NCBI GenBank assembly: GCA_023142835.1
Contig: JAGLIS010000023.1
Location: 1 to 48,659 of the forward strand
DNA from: Candidatus Pacearchaeota archaeon
GTDB taxonomy: Archaea > Nanobdellota > Nanobdellia > Pacearchaeales > GW2011-AR1
Reading direction: 5' to 3'
DNA: 48,659 bases
How positions within the stretch are numbered: the stretch's first letter is position 1; each line of letters starts with the position of its first letter. The notes under the pieces are model-generated. The model searched no databases. It was not told the DNA's origin and saw nothing but the letters and a program-made list of their open reading frames with translations. Below, piece by piece: positions 1-9,224 of this stretch. The position numbers and the translations under genes were made by a program.

Positions 1-1062
1 TCTTATAAGAAGCTTATGACTAAGAATTTTGAAGTTACAATTATCGACGCTCCAGGTCACAAGGATTTTGTTAAGAATATGATTACGGGTGCTTCGCAAG
101 CAGATGCGGCTTTTTTGACAGTTTCTGCAGATGGTGGTGTTCAACCTCAGACTAAGGAGCATGTTTGGTTGCTTCGAACTATGGGAGTTAAGTCACTTGC
201 TATTTTGGTAAACAAAATGGATGTTGTAGATTATGCTGAAGATAAATACAAGAAAGTTGTAGAAGATGTTTCTGCAGTTATTAAGCAAGCGGGATATAAG
301 CCTGACGAGGTTCCATTCTTAGCAGGTTCTGCTTTGATGGGGGATAACATTGCTAACAAGTCTGACAAGATGGCTTGGTACAAAGGTCCTACTGTTTTGG
401 AGCAGATTGATAAGTTTCCTGCACCAGAGAAACCTACAGGTTTACCTATGAGAATGCCTATCCAAGATGTTTATGAGATTACTGGTATCGGAGTTGTTCC
501 TGTTGGAAAGATTGAAACAGGAATTATGAAAGTCGGTCAGAAGGTAATTGTATTACCTGGTCGAACTGGAACGGGGATAACAGGCGAGGTTCGAAGTATT
601 GAAGCTCATCATGAACAGTTGAAGGAAGGTGAAGCTGGAGATAATGTCGGTATAAGTATTCGAGGTATTGCTAAGAAGGATATGACTCGAGGAGATGTTA
701 TTTGCGACGCTGCTAATCCTGCAAGACTAGTTGAAGAGTTTGAAGCACAGATTGCTGTAATCAATCATCCGACAGTTATTGCTAAGGGATATACACCAGT
801 TTTCCATGTTCACACTGCTCAGGTTCCATGTCAATTTGTAGAAATCAAATCGAAGTTGGATCCAGCTACTGGACAGGTTGCAGAAGAGAACCCAGACTTT
901 TTGAAGAATGGGGATGTTGCTATTGTTAAAATCAAACCGATCGGAAATTTAGTACTTGAGGCAGTTGGAGATAATCCAAATATGGCTCGATTCGCTATCC
1001 GAGACGCAGGTGTTACAGTTGCAGCAGGTGTTTGCAAGAGTTTGGTAGAAAAGAAACTTTAA
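1..1062 (+). CDS. tuf: Translation elongation factor 1-alpha (5'-truncated by the window edge)
   Basis: GTPase that delivers aminoacyl-tRNA to the ribosome. The reading frame is open from base 1, so the ATG at 16 is an internal methionine and the true start lies outside the window; the P-loop and switch I are missing for that reason. Seen: the G3 motif DAPGHKDF about 12 residues after that ATG, G4 NKMD, the G5-like GSAL, then the two beta-barrel domains (for example RGIAKKDMTRGDV and the C-terminal FAIRDAGVTVAAGVC). The IEAHHE and CDAANP stretches follow archaeal/eukaryotic EF-1A rather than bacterial EF-Tu. It is followed by a hairpin plus T-run at 1079-1108. Identity is secure. Confidence 0.97.
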   Translation, partial: SYKKLMTKNFEVTIIDAPGHKDFVKNMITGASQADAAFLTVSADGGVQPQTKEHVWLLRTMGVKSLAILVNKMDVVDYAEDKYKKVVEDVSAVIKQAGYKPDEVPFLAGSALMGDNIANKSDKMAWYKGPTVLEQIDKFPAPEKPTGLPMRMPIQDVYEITGIGVVPVGKIETGIMKVGQKVIVLPGRTGTGITGEVRSIEAHHEQLKEGEAGDNVGISIRGIAKKDMTRGDVICDAANPARLVEEFEAQIAVINHPTVIAKGYTPVFHVHTAQVPCQFVEIKSKLDPATGQVAEENPDFLKNGDVAIVKIKPIGNLVLEAVGDNPNMARFAIRDAGVTVAAGVCKSLVEKKL

Positions 1063-1078
1063 ATTTGCTGAAAACTTT

Positions 1079-1108
1079 GGGTTGAATAAACCCTTTTTTT
1101 ATTTTTTT
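1079..1108 (+). terminator. Hairpin plus T-tract after EF-1A
   Basis: GGGTT (1079-1083) and AACCC (1089-1093) form a 5-bp stem around a GAATA loop, followed by T7-A-T7. It lies 17 nt after the EF-1A stop. Archaeal termination mainly needs the T-tract, so the hairpin may be incidental. The rest of the gap to 1298 is AT-rich with no other recognisable gene. Confidence 0.6.
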
Positions 1109-1298
1109 ATAATTAAATCCTTGGAGATTTTTTCCAGGGGTTAAGAATTTTTTGATTGTTAGTTAGATGAATATATTTTATTAAGCTTTGGGATTTTTTA
1201 ATCTATCCTAGGTTGTTGCAAACTTTTTGATTTATATGAGTTGATAGAAATAATTTTATCATATAAGTTTTTAAAAAGGATTATTTATTTGGAGAGGT

Positions 1299-1646
1299 AT
1301 GGGATTGTTAGAGAAATTAGTTTTGCCAAAGATTGATAAGGAATTTAAATGTGATGCTGTGGTAATTGAGGGAGAAACTTATATATCAGGTGTAGAAGAT
1401 GTTCGTTTTGTTGGAACGGGGCGTGTAGTTGGATCTGTTTATGTAGATAAAAAATTGGAAAAAAGAGTTACTAGGGAGATTGAGTTTTTGATACCAATTG
1501 CATTAAAACGTGGGTGTGGTTACGAAGAATTTTTAGAATATGTTTCAGATAGCATAGACAGAGAATATTCTAAAATGAGTCAGGAAAATATGGATATTTG
1601 TTTTAAACCTATCTATGACTATTATAGTGATGTGTTTAAATCTTAA
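1299..1646 (+). CDS. Conserved hypothetical protein, 115 aa
   Basis: Not recognised. The N-terminal half looks beta-rich (GETYISGVEDVRFVGTGRVV) and the C-terminal half helical and acidic. No signal peptide, membrane segment or metal motif is visible. A GGAGAGG Shine-Dalgarno-like sequence sits 4 nt before the ATG, which supports the start. It stands alone between the EF-1A terminator and a helical protein. Coding-like composition and the ribosome-binding site argue that it is real; no function can be assigned. Confidence 0.6.
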   Translation: MGLLEKLVLPKIDKEFKCDAVVIEGETYISGVEDVRFVGTGRVVGSVYVDKKLEKRVTREIEFLIPIALKRGCGYEEFLEYVSDSIDREYSKMSQENMDICFKPIYDYYSDVFKS

Positions 1647-1660
1647 TCATATAAATTCTT

Positions 1661-1682
1661 AAAAACTAATCTTGGTTTTTTT
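1661..1682 (+). terminator. Weak terminator-like hairpin with T-run
   Basis: AAAAAC (1661-1666) can pair with GTTTTT (1675-1680) around an 8-nt loop, ending in T residues, 15 nt after the preceding stop. It is only 6 nt before the next start codon, so its effect is uncertain. Confidence 0.3.
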
Positions 1683-1687
1683 ATGTT

Positions 1688-2251
1688 ATGGTAATTCAGG
1701 TGCGTGAGAAGACGATTGAGGAGATTGAGGGCAGGTTAGCGGGGATGGATACTGCGTTGAATAAGATTAATTATTTGGAGTCGGTGTTGAAGGCGACGAG
1801 TTTTAGTTTTGAGATTAAGCGGTTTTTATGGAAAGAGTTGTCTGAGTTGTATGAAGGGCGAGGGATGTTTGAGAAGTCAGCTAAGGCGATGGCGAATAAG
1901 GCTGGGATGGAGATTTCTTTTAGGGAGAAAATTGATAGTTATATAACTGCGGCGGAGTTGTTCTCGAGGGTTGGGAAGGTTGATGATGCTGAGGATATGT
2001 TTGTTCGGGCTGGGCGTGATGCGAATGTTGAACAAAAGCGGATGGTGAAGTTAGCTCGAAAAAATGTTTATATTGTTTCTGCACGTGAGTTAGAACGTAA
2101 GGGAAAACGGGCTGGCGCTGCGAAATTTTATGAGAGATTAATTAAGATGGATTTGGAGGAAGTTGAGAAAGAGGAAATTAAAGGGAAATTAATCCTAACA
2201 TATAATGCGCTTGGTTTGTTTAGAGAGGCTAAGTTGCTTGAAGGTTTTTAA
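1688..2251 (+). CDS. Helical, TPR/SNAP-like repeat protein, 187 aa
   Basis: An almost entirely alpha-helical, charged cytoplasmic protein. Pairs of helices such as the one around ELSELYEGRGMFEKSAKA, the one around YITAAELFSRVGKVDDAEDM and the one around AAKFYERLIKMDLEEVEKEE resemble degenerate tetratricopeptide or SNAP-type repeats with small residues at packing positions. Such proteins usually act as scaffolds; no partner is indicated. It is convergent with the TrmB-like gene 13 nt away. Fold class is a moderate-confidence reading; function is unknown. Confidence 0.6.
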   Translation: MVIQVREKTIEEIEGRLAGMDTALNKINYLESVLKATSFSFEIKRFLWKELSELYEGRGMFEKSAKAMANKAGMEISFREKIDSYITAAELFSRVGKVDDAEDMFVRAGRDANVEQKRMVKLARKNVYIVSARELERKGKRAGAAKFYERLIKMDLEEVEKEEIKGKLILTYNALGLFREAKLLEGF

Positions 2252-2264
2252 TCTAAACTTAAAA

Positions 2265-3071
2265 TTATTTAATTGCTTTAAAATTGTTCCAAGCAATTTC
2301 GAAAAGTTGTTCTAAGGCTTGAGCGAAAAATTCAGTGTTTAACCAAATTCCTATGTCGTAGCTTGGATGAACTTCCTCGTCGTTTAGAAGCATGAACATT
2401 AGCTGTTCACCATCGATTATCATAAATCTTGCTCGAAGGTCTCCAATATCTTTGACTTCTGCAACCTTTGAAAAATCTTTGGCAACTTGTTTATTTTCTG
2501 TAGTTATTGGTGCTGAAATTTTTATTGTAATTCCTCGCTTCTTTGCTTTTTCTAAACTTGGCAAGAGGATTTCTAATTTTCTGTTTAAGCCGTCTGCAGT
2601 TGTTACAATTGTAATTGTCTTTTGTGCTTCTCTTATTAGCATGTCAAGATGGTTGTATATGTTCTGTCTTCCTTTCAATGCTCCAGATAAATCTGATGAT
2701 TCAATATATTTTATACCGTCGGAAAATATTCCGGTTAATTCTTCGAGGATGTCTTCCCCTTTTAATTTTTCTAGTCTCTGTGATTTTTCTTTTGCGGTAA
2801 TTACAAGATTCTTTTTTACTCGTTCAATTACTTCTTCAGGTTTTAATGCAACGAACTTTATTGGTTTACCGAGTTTCATTACGATAAATCCTTTTTTCTC
2901 AAGTGATTCGAGAATGTCATAAGTTCGGGAACGTGGTACGTCGGAAATGGAAGAAAGCTCTCCTGCCGTGGAAGTTCCTCTAGAAAGTAACGCTGTCCAG
3001 ACTTTTACTTCATATAGATTAAGATCAAATATTTTTCTCAGCCTACTTAAAAATTCATCCTTGACTATCAT
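2265..3071 (-). CDS. TrmB-family transcriptional regulator
   Basis: A sugar-responsive type of archaeal regulator. An N-terminal winged helix-turn-helix (about residues 10-75) contains the recognition segment DVPRSRTYDILESLEKKGF, typical of TrmB. A coiled linker follows, then a phospholipase-D-like C-terminal effector domain (about residues 130-265: QNIYNHLDMLIREAQKTITIV and KKRGITIKISAPI). It is transcribed toward a convergent neighbour, with a TATA-like ATTTAAAT about 20-30 nt upstream of its ATG on the minus strand (near 3089-3096). TrmB proteins often control sugar uptake or glycolysis, and this genome has a glycolytic operon at 33-40 kb, but a direct link is only inference. Confidence 0.88.
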   Translation of the reverse strand: MIVKDEFLSRLRKIFDLNLYEVKVWTALLSRGTSTAGELSSISDVPRSRTYDILESLEKKGFIVMKLGKPIKFVALKPEEVIERVKKNLVITAKEKSQRLEKLKGEDILEELTGIFSDGIKYIESSDLSGALKGRQNIYNHLDMLIREAQKTITIVTTADGLNRKLEILLPSLEKAKKRGITIKISAPITTENKQVAKDFSKVAEVKDIGDLRARFMIIDGEQLMFMLLNDEEVHPSYDIGIWLNTEFFAQALEQLFEIAWNNFKAIK

Positions 3072-3156
3072 GATTGTTTTAGTTTAGAATAGTATTTAAA
3101 TGTTTCTTTGAATTGTCTAGGACTTGAGGAGTGAATAATATATTTTATCGACGCTA

Positions 3157-5982
3157 TTAGATTTTATTAAATTGAATTACGAATGTCTTGTCTTTTATTT
3201 TCCCTTCTTCGGAGTAGCTAAATTTTTTTTCAGCTTTATCAAATGAAATAGTTTTTGCTCCAACTCTTTCTTTTATAAAATCTAATTGAGTTTCCAATTT
3301 GTCATTAAACTCTGAAAAGATTTCTAATTCTATTGTATCTGTTTTTGTAAGTTCGGCTTTTTTCCTCGCTGCTTGTATTTTTCTTGAAATTTCTCTTGCA
3401 AATCCCTCGGCTTCAAGTTCTGGTGTTAGTTTTGTGTCGAGGGTGACTTTGAGTTCTTCGCCTTTTTTGTAAGATAGTTTTTTGATGTTTAGCTCTTCTT
3501 GGATAATTTCATTTAGCTCCTCGCTTGGTTTTATTGAGGATATGATTATCGCTTTTGCTAATGGCCATTTGATTCCGATTTGAGCTTTATCTCTTTCTCT
3601 TAAGGCTGTTGAAACGATGTCTCTAGTTATTTGCATTTCTTGTTCTAATTCTTTATCAATTAATTTTTTATTTTCCTTAGGATAATTCTCTAAATGAACG
3701 GATTTGTCTTTGCTGTTCATATCTTGGTAAATTTTTTCTGTGGCAAATGGGATTATTGGGGCTAAAACTTTTGTCAATTTTTCTAAAACGTATCTTAGTG
3801 TTCTTCTCGCATTATCGTCGTCGCTGTTGAATCTGTCTCGTGAGTTTCGAATATACCATGTTGACAAATCGTCAATATATTTTTTTATAAAGGCACAGGC
3901 TTTTATTGTGTTGTATTTTTCTAAATTTTCCTGAACTACTTCATTTAGTTTTTCTGTTCGCGAGATTATCCATTTGTCCATAATATTGTTTGATTTTTTG
4001 TAATCTTCATCCCCATTTTTCTGGTAATTCTGATAGAAGTTTGAAACGTTGTAGAGTAAGACTGTGATTTTTTTGTAAGTTTCTTCTAATCCTTTTTCTG
4101 AGAAGTTGATATTTTCTCCTCCGATAACTGGAGATGCTAGTATATAAAATCGCAATGTGTCGGCTCCGTATTTGTCCAGAACTTTTAGTGGGTCTGGGTA
4201 GTTTTTTAAGGATTTAGACATTTTTTTTCCATCTTCAGCTTGGATAACACCTGTTGTTAGAACATTTTCAAATGGGATTTTGTCGAAGAGGATTGCAGAT
4301 AGAGTCATCATATAATAGAACCATGCTCGTGTTTGTCCGATGTATTCTGTTACAAATTGTGCTGGGAAATTTTTGTCGAAGTATTCTTTATTTTCAAATG
4401 GATAGTGAAATTGTGCGAATGTCATCGCTCCAGATTCAAACCAGCAGTCTAAAACTTCGGGGATTCGTGTGTATTCTTCTCCGTCGATTTCTAGCTTGAT
4501 TTCGTCTAAGCAATCTTTATGTAAGTCAATTTTTTTTGGTAGTTTTTTTGCGAATTGTTTTAGTTCTTCGATTGAGCCGAGGACTTTTATTTTTCCTGAT
4601 TCAGATTTCCAAATGGGGATTGCAGTTGCCCAGTATCGGTTTCGTGTGATGTTCCAATCTGGTGCGGTTGAGATGTTATGTTGCATTCTGCCTTTCTTGA
4701 GATATTCTGGAATCCAGTTTATTTCGAGATTTAGTTTTAGAAGTTTATCTTTTATTTTTTGTATATTAACGAACCACGCAGGAAGTGCCCGATAGATTAG
4801 CTTTGTATCACATCTATAACAGAAAGGATATTCGTGTTCCATTTTTCGTGACATAATTGCTTTACCTGATTTTTTTAGGTCGATTACTATTTTTTCGTTT
4901 GCTTCGTGGACAAGTTGTTCTGCGTACTCTTTTATTTCTTTGGTAAATTTTCCGTTTTCGTCGACGGGTTGTACTATAGGAATATTATATTTTTTTGATA
5001 TGATATTATCATCTTCTCCAAATGCGGGTGCGATGTGTACAATTCCAGTTCCTTCTTTGGCTGTTACAAAATCTCCCAGTAAAAATTGAAATGAATTTGG
5101 GTTGTCTTTGAAATATGAAAATAGTGGTTCGTATTTTTTGCCTACGAGTTCCTTACCCTTAACTTCTTTTGTGATTGTGTATTCGTCTTCGGATTTGTAG
5201 AAGGATGGAATTAGCTCTTTGGCTAGTAGGTAGGTGTTGTTATCGGATTTGTCTTGGACGTATGCATAGGTCAATTTTGGATTAATTGCTAACGCTAAGT
5301 TTGAGGGGAGCGTCCACGGAGTTGTTGTCCATGCGATTGCGTAGGTGTTATCTTCGTTTTCGAGTTTGAACTTTACTGTTACTGTTAGATCTTTTACTAT
5401 CTTATATGAATTGTCCATTGCAATTTCGGATTTTGCTAATGGTGTCGAACATCGTGGGCAATACATGAGAATCTTTTCTCCCTCGTATAAGTATCCTTTA
5501 TCGTAAAGTTGTTTGAATGCCCACCAGACTGATTCGATGTAGTTTGTGTCCATGGTTTTGTATCCACCTTCCCAGTCAACCCATCTTCCGATTTTGTCTA
5601 TGTATATTTTCCAATCATTGGCGTAGGTTAAAACTTTACTTCGACAATAGTCGTTGAATTTTTTAATGCCCATTTTTTCAATTTCATTTTTAGAATTAAT
5701 TTTCAGATCTTTTTCGGCGATGTTCTCGATTGGGAGTCCGTGGCAATCCCAGCCCCATGTTCTTTTAACGAATCTTCCCTGCATTGTGAAGAATCTTGGG
5801 AAGACGTCTTTTAGGATTGAAGGGAGTAGGCTTCCGTAATGAGGTAGTCCTGTTGCGAATGGAGGCCCATCGTAGAAAATATAAGGTTTACCTTTTTCTG
5901 TTTTCTTTAATGATTTTTCAAATGTCTTGTCCTTTTTCCAGAAATCTAGAATTTCTATTTCTATTTCTTTAATTTCCGCCAT
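3157..5982 (-). CDS. ileS: Isoleucyl-tRNA synthetase
   Basis: Class I aminoacyl-tRNA synthetase charging tRNA-Ile, 941 aa. Seen: the HIGH-equivalent HYGS at residues 48-51, the nearby WGWDCHGLPIE signature, the CP1 editing domain starting with TTPWTLPSN, a zinc-type CPRC pair, KMSKS near residue 590, and the anticodon-binding helical C-terminus. The early PPFATGLPHYG block separates it from ValRS and LeuRS. The ATG at 5982 gives the standard N-terminus. A TATA-like sequence lies at about 6018-6030. Full length, intact. Confidence 0.97.
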   Translation of the reverse strand: MAEIKEIEIEILDFWKKDKTFEKSLKKTEKGKPYIFYDGPPFATGLPHYGSLLPSILKDVFPRFFTMQGRFVKRTWGWDCHGLPIENIAEKDLKINSKNEIEKMGIKKFNDYCRSKVLTYANDWKIYIDKIGRWVDWEGGYKTMDTNYIESVWWAFKQLYDKGYLYEGEKILMYCPRCSTPLAKSEIAMDNSYKIVKDLTVTVKFKLENEDNTYAIAWTTTPWTLPSNLALAINPKLTYAYVQDKSDNNTYLLAKELIPSFYKSEDEYTITKEVKGKELVGKKYEPLFSYFKDNPNSFQFLLGDFVTAKEGTGIVHIAPAFGEDDNIISKKYNIPIVQPVDENGKFTKEIKEYAEQLVHEANEKIVIDLKKSGKAIMSRKMEHEYPFCYRCDTKLIYRALPAWFVNIQKIKDKLLKLNLEINWIPEYLKKGRMQHNISTAPDWNITRNRYWATAIPIWKSESGKIKVLGSIEELKQFAKKLPKKIDLHKDCLDEIKLEIDGEEYTRIPEVLDCWFESGAMTFAQFHYPFENKEYFDKNFPAQFVTEYIGQTRAWFYYMMTLSAILFDKIPFENVLTTGVIQAEDGKKMSKSLKNYPDPLKVLDKYGADTLRFYILASPVIGGENINFSEKGLEETYKKITVLLYNVSNFYQNYQKNGDEDYKKSNNIMDKWIISRTEKLNEVVQENLEKYNTIKACAFIKKYIDDLSTWYIRNSRDRFNSDDDNARRTLRYVLEKLTKVLAPIIPFATEKIYQDMNSKDKSVHLENYPKENKKLIDKELEQEMQITRDIVSTALRERDKAQIGIKWPLAKAIIISSIKPSEELNEIIQEELNIKKLSYKKGEELKVTLDTKLTPELEAEGFAREISRKIQAARKKAELTKTDTIELEIFSEFNDKLETQLDFIKERVGAKTISFDKAEKKFSYSEEGKIKDKTFVIQFNKI

Positions 5983-6051
5983 AATATATGTTATTTGGAG
6001 GGTTATTTAAGATTTGTTATATATTTAAAAATCGAATATTTCTTTCTTTTT

Positions 6052-6156
6052 TATGGAATTGAGAAGGAATAAGATTTTTTATGATTTTGTTAGAAGTCTT
6101 TCCAATATAGGTATTTGTTCTAAGTTAGCAAGATTATCAGGACTTCAAGTTTCCTA
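6052..6156 (+). CDS. Possible 34-aa small protein
   Basis: An ATG at 6052 opens 34 codons ending in TAA at 6156, overlapping the 3' end of dphB on the other strand by 20 nt. The peptide is basic (for example SKLARLSGL). It has a TATA-like run (ATATATTTAAAAA, 6018-6030) about 25 nt upstream, as in leaderless archaeal genes, but that box may serve only the divergent ileS. No homology is recognised. Speculative. Confidence 0.22.
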
Positions 6157-6850
6157 AGGCTTCTTCTTCGAGGAAATGCATTTCGCTTGGGATGATTAGA
6201 CAGAATGGCATTTTGATTTCTATTTCTTTAAGATTGTCTAGAGTTTCGTAGAATATTTTTTGGTTTTGAGTTCCTATGTTTGAGCATGCGATAATTTTTC
6301 CTGGAATTTTAATTTTTTCTTTTTCTGAGGAATTTTTTAATTGATTAATTGCATCTACTATTTTGAGTCCTATATCTGTTAAAATAAGGGTATGTGCTTT
6401 TATGGATTGATTTTCTTTTATGTAATTCATGAAGGAAGTCGGTTTGTTTGTGTGTTCTTCCCAGTTTGGCATCGAAGCTGTTTTTCCGAATTTGTAGAGT
6501 TGAAGTCCTGTTTCTGCGATTGCTGTCATGATTGAAGCGTTATGAAAAATCTGGTATTCGATTTTTTGTTTTTTGCATTCGAGGATTAGTTGAATATGCG
6601 TTGTTGCAGAGAGTGAATCTCCGTAGACTAGGAGCGCTATGTTTTGATTTTTCGCTTCTTTAATGATTGATTCGTTTTCTACCATATCTCTTTTTAATTC
6701 TATGAATTTTAATTTGAGTTCTTTTAGAGCGTAGGGAAAGTTTACAGTGTAATTTTCTAAATAGATTTTATCACAGGTTTTGAGAATTTTTAGGGCGTTT
6801 GCTGAGATTGAATTTTCATTGAGACCTGTACCTATTAAATAGAATGTCAT
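6137..6850 (-). CDS. dphB: Diphthine synthase
   Basis: SAM-dependent methyltransferase that adds methyl groups to the modified histidine of elongation factor 2 during diphthamide synthesis. The 237-aa sequence begins MTFYLIGTGLNENSISANAL, as tetrapyrrole-methylase-fold DphB proteins do, and carries LENYTV, the loop LLVYGDSLSATTH, and the segment HNASIMTAIAETGLQLYKFG. The usual GDPLxATTH loop reads GDSLSATTH here. Full length for the family. It stands alone on the minus strand between ileS and a divergent MaoC-like gene. Confidence 0.93.
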   Translation of the reverse strand: MTFYLIGTGLNENSISANALKILKTCDKIYLENYTVNFPYALKELKLKFIELKRDMVENESIIKEAKNQNIALLVYGDSLSATTHIQLILECKKQKIEYQIFHNASIMTAIAETGLQLYKFGKTASMPNWEEHTNKPTSFMNYIKENQSIKAHTLILTDIGLKIVDAINQLKNSSEKEKIKIPGKIIACSNIGTQNQKIFYETLDNLKEIEIKMPFCLIIPSEMHFLEEEALGNLKS

Positions 6851-6932
6851 GTTTGTAAGATGAAATTTGGGATTTTAAGGTTATTGTTTAGAGTATACTA
6901 ATATTTTTAAATTATTTTGAAACAATGACTAA

Positions 6933-7595
6933 ATGGGTAAAATAATAATCAATAGCGATAAATGGAAAATATATGCTGATGCTGTAGGGGATAAGAATCC
7001 GATTCATCGATGTGATGTATTTGCTAAGAATACTATATTAAAAAATGTTATTGCTCCTGGGATGTATTTGGTTTCGCATGTTCAAGGAAATTTTCAGATT
7101 CGAGAAGCTGAATTTAATTTTAGGAAACCTGTTTATGATGGTGATAAAATTTTAAGAGAAGGAGGGTCGTTTTATAATGATAAGGGGATTGTTTGTGAGG
7201 GAAATGTTACTCTTGGAGAACCAACTGGTAAAACTGTTTCTTTGCCTAAAGGAATTTTTTCTTACAATTCTTCGGTAACTAAAGAGAATCTAAAAGACTT
7301 TTATGATTCTATTGGATTTAAGGGAGAGAGAAATTCTCACCCTGAGATGTATTTAATGGCACTTTCTGCTCCAGCTTTGCTTAATTATGGAGAATCTATG
7401 GGGTTTGTGGGAGTTCATGCTTCTCAATCTATAGAGGTTTGTAAGCCTTTTGGCTTGAATGATGTTCGTGTTCGTGTTTCTGTTGAGGAGAAGATAAAAA
7501 TTAATAAGAGGGTGTGTATTTTTAATTTGTATTGGCGTTTGGAAGATGAAGTCGTCGCTGTAGGTGAATCTAAGGTTTTACCGATTTCTATTTAA
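6933..7595 (+). CDS. MaoC-like double-hotdog protein
   Basis: Resembles R-specific enoyl-acyl hydratases and related hotdog-fold proteins. The first half has DKNPIHRCDVFAKN followed by NVIAPGMYLVSH, which matches the family pattern D-x-NPIH-x-D and the IAPGM strand. The second half (about residues 110-220, LLNYGESMGFVGVHASQSIE) looks like a second, catalytically poorer hotdog. Lipid or acyl-CoA metabolism is the family role, but the substrate is unknown and archaeal lipids are not fatty-acid based. Its 3' end overlaps the convergent Trm5-like gene by 8 nt. Confidence 0.75.
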   Translation: MGKIIINSDKWKIYADAVGDKNPIHRCDVFAKNTILKNVIAPGMYLVSHVQGNFQIREAEFNFRKPVYDGDKILREGGSFYNDKGIVCEGNVTLGEPTGKTVSLPKGIFSYNSSVTKENLKDFYDSIGFKGERNSHPEMYLMALSAPALLNYGESMGFVGVHASQSIEVCKPFGLNDVRVRVSVEEKIKINKRVCIFNLYWRLEDEVVAVGESKVLPISI

Positions 7596-8373
7596 CTTTA
7601 AATTTTGCTTGCCAACGATATTTGTAAGGTCCTATATCTCCTGCTTTTCTTATTGAGATTTTTCCTATTTTATTTTTGGTGTCTTTTTTTATTTCATTGA
7701 GAACTTCTTCTTTTGTTCCGAAACCATGATAGAAAATTGTTGTTCCTTTTTTTGAAAGTTTAAGTGCAGTTTCTAGAAATGTTTCTTTGAGATTTGGTCT
7801 TGGCATTAAAATAATGTCGAATTTTTCTTTTAACTTTATTGGGAGTTTTTTTGCATTTCCTTCTTCAAGAGTTATATTGTCTGAAAGTTTGTTTAAAGCG
7901 ATATTTTTCCTCCCTGCAATATTTGCTTTTTTGTTTAATTCATTGGAGATTATTGTTGCTTGTTTTTTTGATTGTTTAAGTTTTTTTGCAATGACTATCG
8001 GATATGGAGAGATACCTGCAAACAGAACTAAGATTTTAGTTCCTTTTTTCTTAGATAATTTTACTACTTCGTCGGCGATTATTTTTCTTTCGTTTGAGAG
8101 TCTTGGTGAAAAGTAGGATTCGTTGACGTTATATTTGAAAATGCAGTTGTTTTCCTTGTAAGTAGCTTCTTTTGTTTTTAGACCTGCTAGATGTTTTGTT
8201 TTTAATGTTCTGAGTTTTCCAGAGAATCCTTCTGTTTTTTCTAAGACTGTTTTTATAGTTTTATTTTTATTTAAAAATATTTTAGCTTTAAGTTTTTTTA
8301 TTAACCAAAGTGTTCGTCTTGGGAATTTCAGGATTGCGATGTCGCCGATTATGTCTTGAGGTATTTTTCCCAT
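7588..8373 (-). CDS. Trm5/Met-10+-like class I SAM methyltransferase
   Basis: Likely tRNA (guanine-37-N1) methyltransferase or a wyosine-pathway relative. The N-terminal part has IGDIAILKF and the linker segment ATYKENNCIFKYNVNESYFSP, both typical of Trm5 (the family often reads D-x-x-xxYFSPR). The SAM site starts at VLFAGISPYPI, with an acidic strand at ISNELNKKA. The catalytic-loop position reads IILMPRPN instead of the common NLP/NPP-type motif. 261 aa is shorter than many Trm5 enzymes; the D1 domain appears reduced. Subfamily is uncertain. Confidence 0.8.
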   Translation of the reverse strand: MGKIPQDIIGDIAILKFPRRTLWLIKKLKAKIFLNKNKTIKTVLEKTEGFSGKLRTLKTKHLAGLKTKEATYKENNCIFKYNVNESYFSPRLSNERKIIADEVVKLSKKKGTKILVLFAGISPYPIVIAKKLKQSKKQATIISNELNKKANIAGRKNIALNKLSDNITLEEGNAKKLPIKLKEKFDIILMPRPNLKETFLETALKLSKKGTTIFYHGFGTKEEVLNEIKKDTKNKIGKISIRKAGDIGPYKYRWQAKFKVK

Positions 8374-8447
8374 ATAATTGATTATTAGGAAATTTTATAA
8401 AGGTTGTTGATTTGATTTATTTGAGGTAGGGGATGCAATAAGAGGTT

Positions 8448-8750
8448 ATGGTTAAAAAGAAAAAAGGGATGATGAAGAAAAAGAAGGATGAGAAAAAAGA
8501 TGATTTTTGGTTTAGGAAATCTGTTGATTCTAAGAGTGTTGATTGGGATTGGGTGCCAGTTAACTGGAAGGGAGGGGTTAGTTTATTTTTGTTAGTAGGG
8601 ATTAATGTTTTTGCTGCGAATTATTTTCAGATTAATGAATTGGTTATGAGTTCTTGGTCGAAGTTTGGTGTTGTGTTTTTGGTTTCTCTTTTTGTTTTTA
8701 TTATGATTGCTCGGCGAAAGACGAGGGGTGTTAAGGTTAAGAAGTATTAA
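8448..8750 (+). CDS. Small two-helix membrane protein, 100 aa
   Basis: A lysine-rich N-terminus (residues 1-25) precedes two predicted membrane segments, about residues 46-65 (GGVSLFLLVGINVFAANYF) and 75-92 (FGVVFLVSLFVFIMIA), and a basic tail. No family is recognised. A TATA-like TTTTATAAAG lies about 50 nt upstream, so the transcript probably has a short leader. Confidence 0.6.
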   Translation: MVKKKKGMMKKKKDEKKDDFWFRKSVDSKSVDWDWVPVNWKGGVSLFLLVGINVFAANYFQINELVMSSWSKFGVVFLVSLFVFIMIARRKTRGVKVKKY

Positions 8751-8813
8751 CCTAAACATTTATTAATTTCTTGTGGTTATATTTTTGTATGGAAGGATGG
8801 TTGAAATTATAAG

Positions 8814-9182
8814 ATGCCACACCAATGCGTTCATTGTGGGAAAATAGTTGAGGTTGGGAGTAGGGAGATTCTTGAGGGTTGTAGTAGTTGTAGTGGGAAA
8901 TTTTTTTTCTATATTCGTGAGGAACAGGTGGCTCAAATAAAGGCTTCGAAGGAGACTTTAATTCCTGAATTTGATACGGTGGATAAGAAACAGATAGAGT
9001 CTGATGTGAGGGCTATTTTGAAAATTGAGGATGAGTTGAAGCCAGTCGTTCTGGATTTGGAAAGTATTAGGGTTTTGAAGCCAGGACAATTTGAGATTGA
9101 CATTGTTTCGTTGATGAATCGGAAACCAATTATTTTTAAGTTACAGGAAGGTAAATACTTAATTGATATTGAAAGGATGTGA
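8814..9182 (+). CDS. Zn-ribbon protein, COG3364-like, 122 aa
   Basis: Opens MPHQCVHCGKIVEVGS and continues GCSSCSGKFFFYI, giving two CxxC pairs that form a zinc ribbon. The rest is an acidic linker and a C-terminal beta-rich segment ending in DIERM. The layout matches the small archaeal Zn-ribbon family often found near DNA- or RNA-related genes (COG3364; called OapC in haloarchaea). No enzymatic role is known to me. A seven-codon upstream frame (MEGWLKL, 8789-8812) ends 1 nt before the ATG and could modulate translation. Confidence 0.72.
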   Translation: MPHQCVHCGKIVEVGSREILEGCSSCSGKFFFYIREEQVAQIKASKETLIPEFDTVDKKQIESDVRAILKIEDELKPVVLDLESIRVLKPGQFEIDIVSLMNRKPIIFKLQEGKYLIDIERM

Positions 9183-9224
9183 AGTTTGGAAAGATTAATA
9201 AATCTGTATTTCGTTTAATTTTTT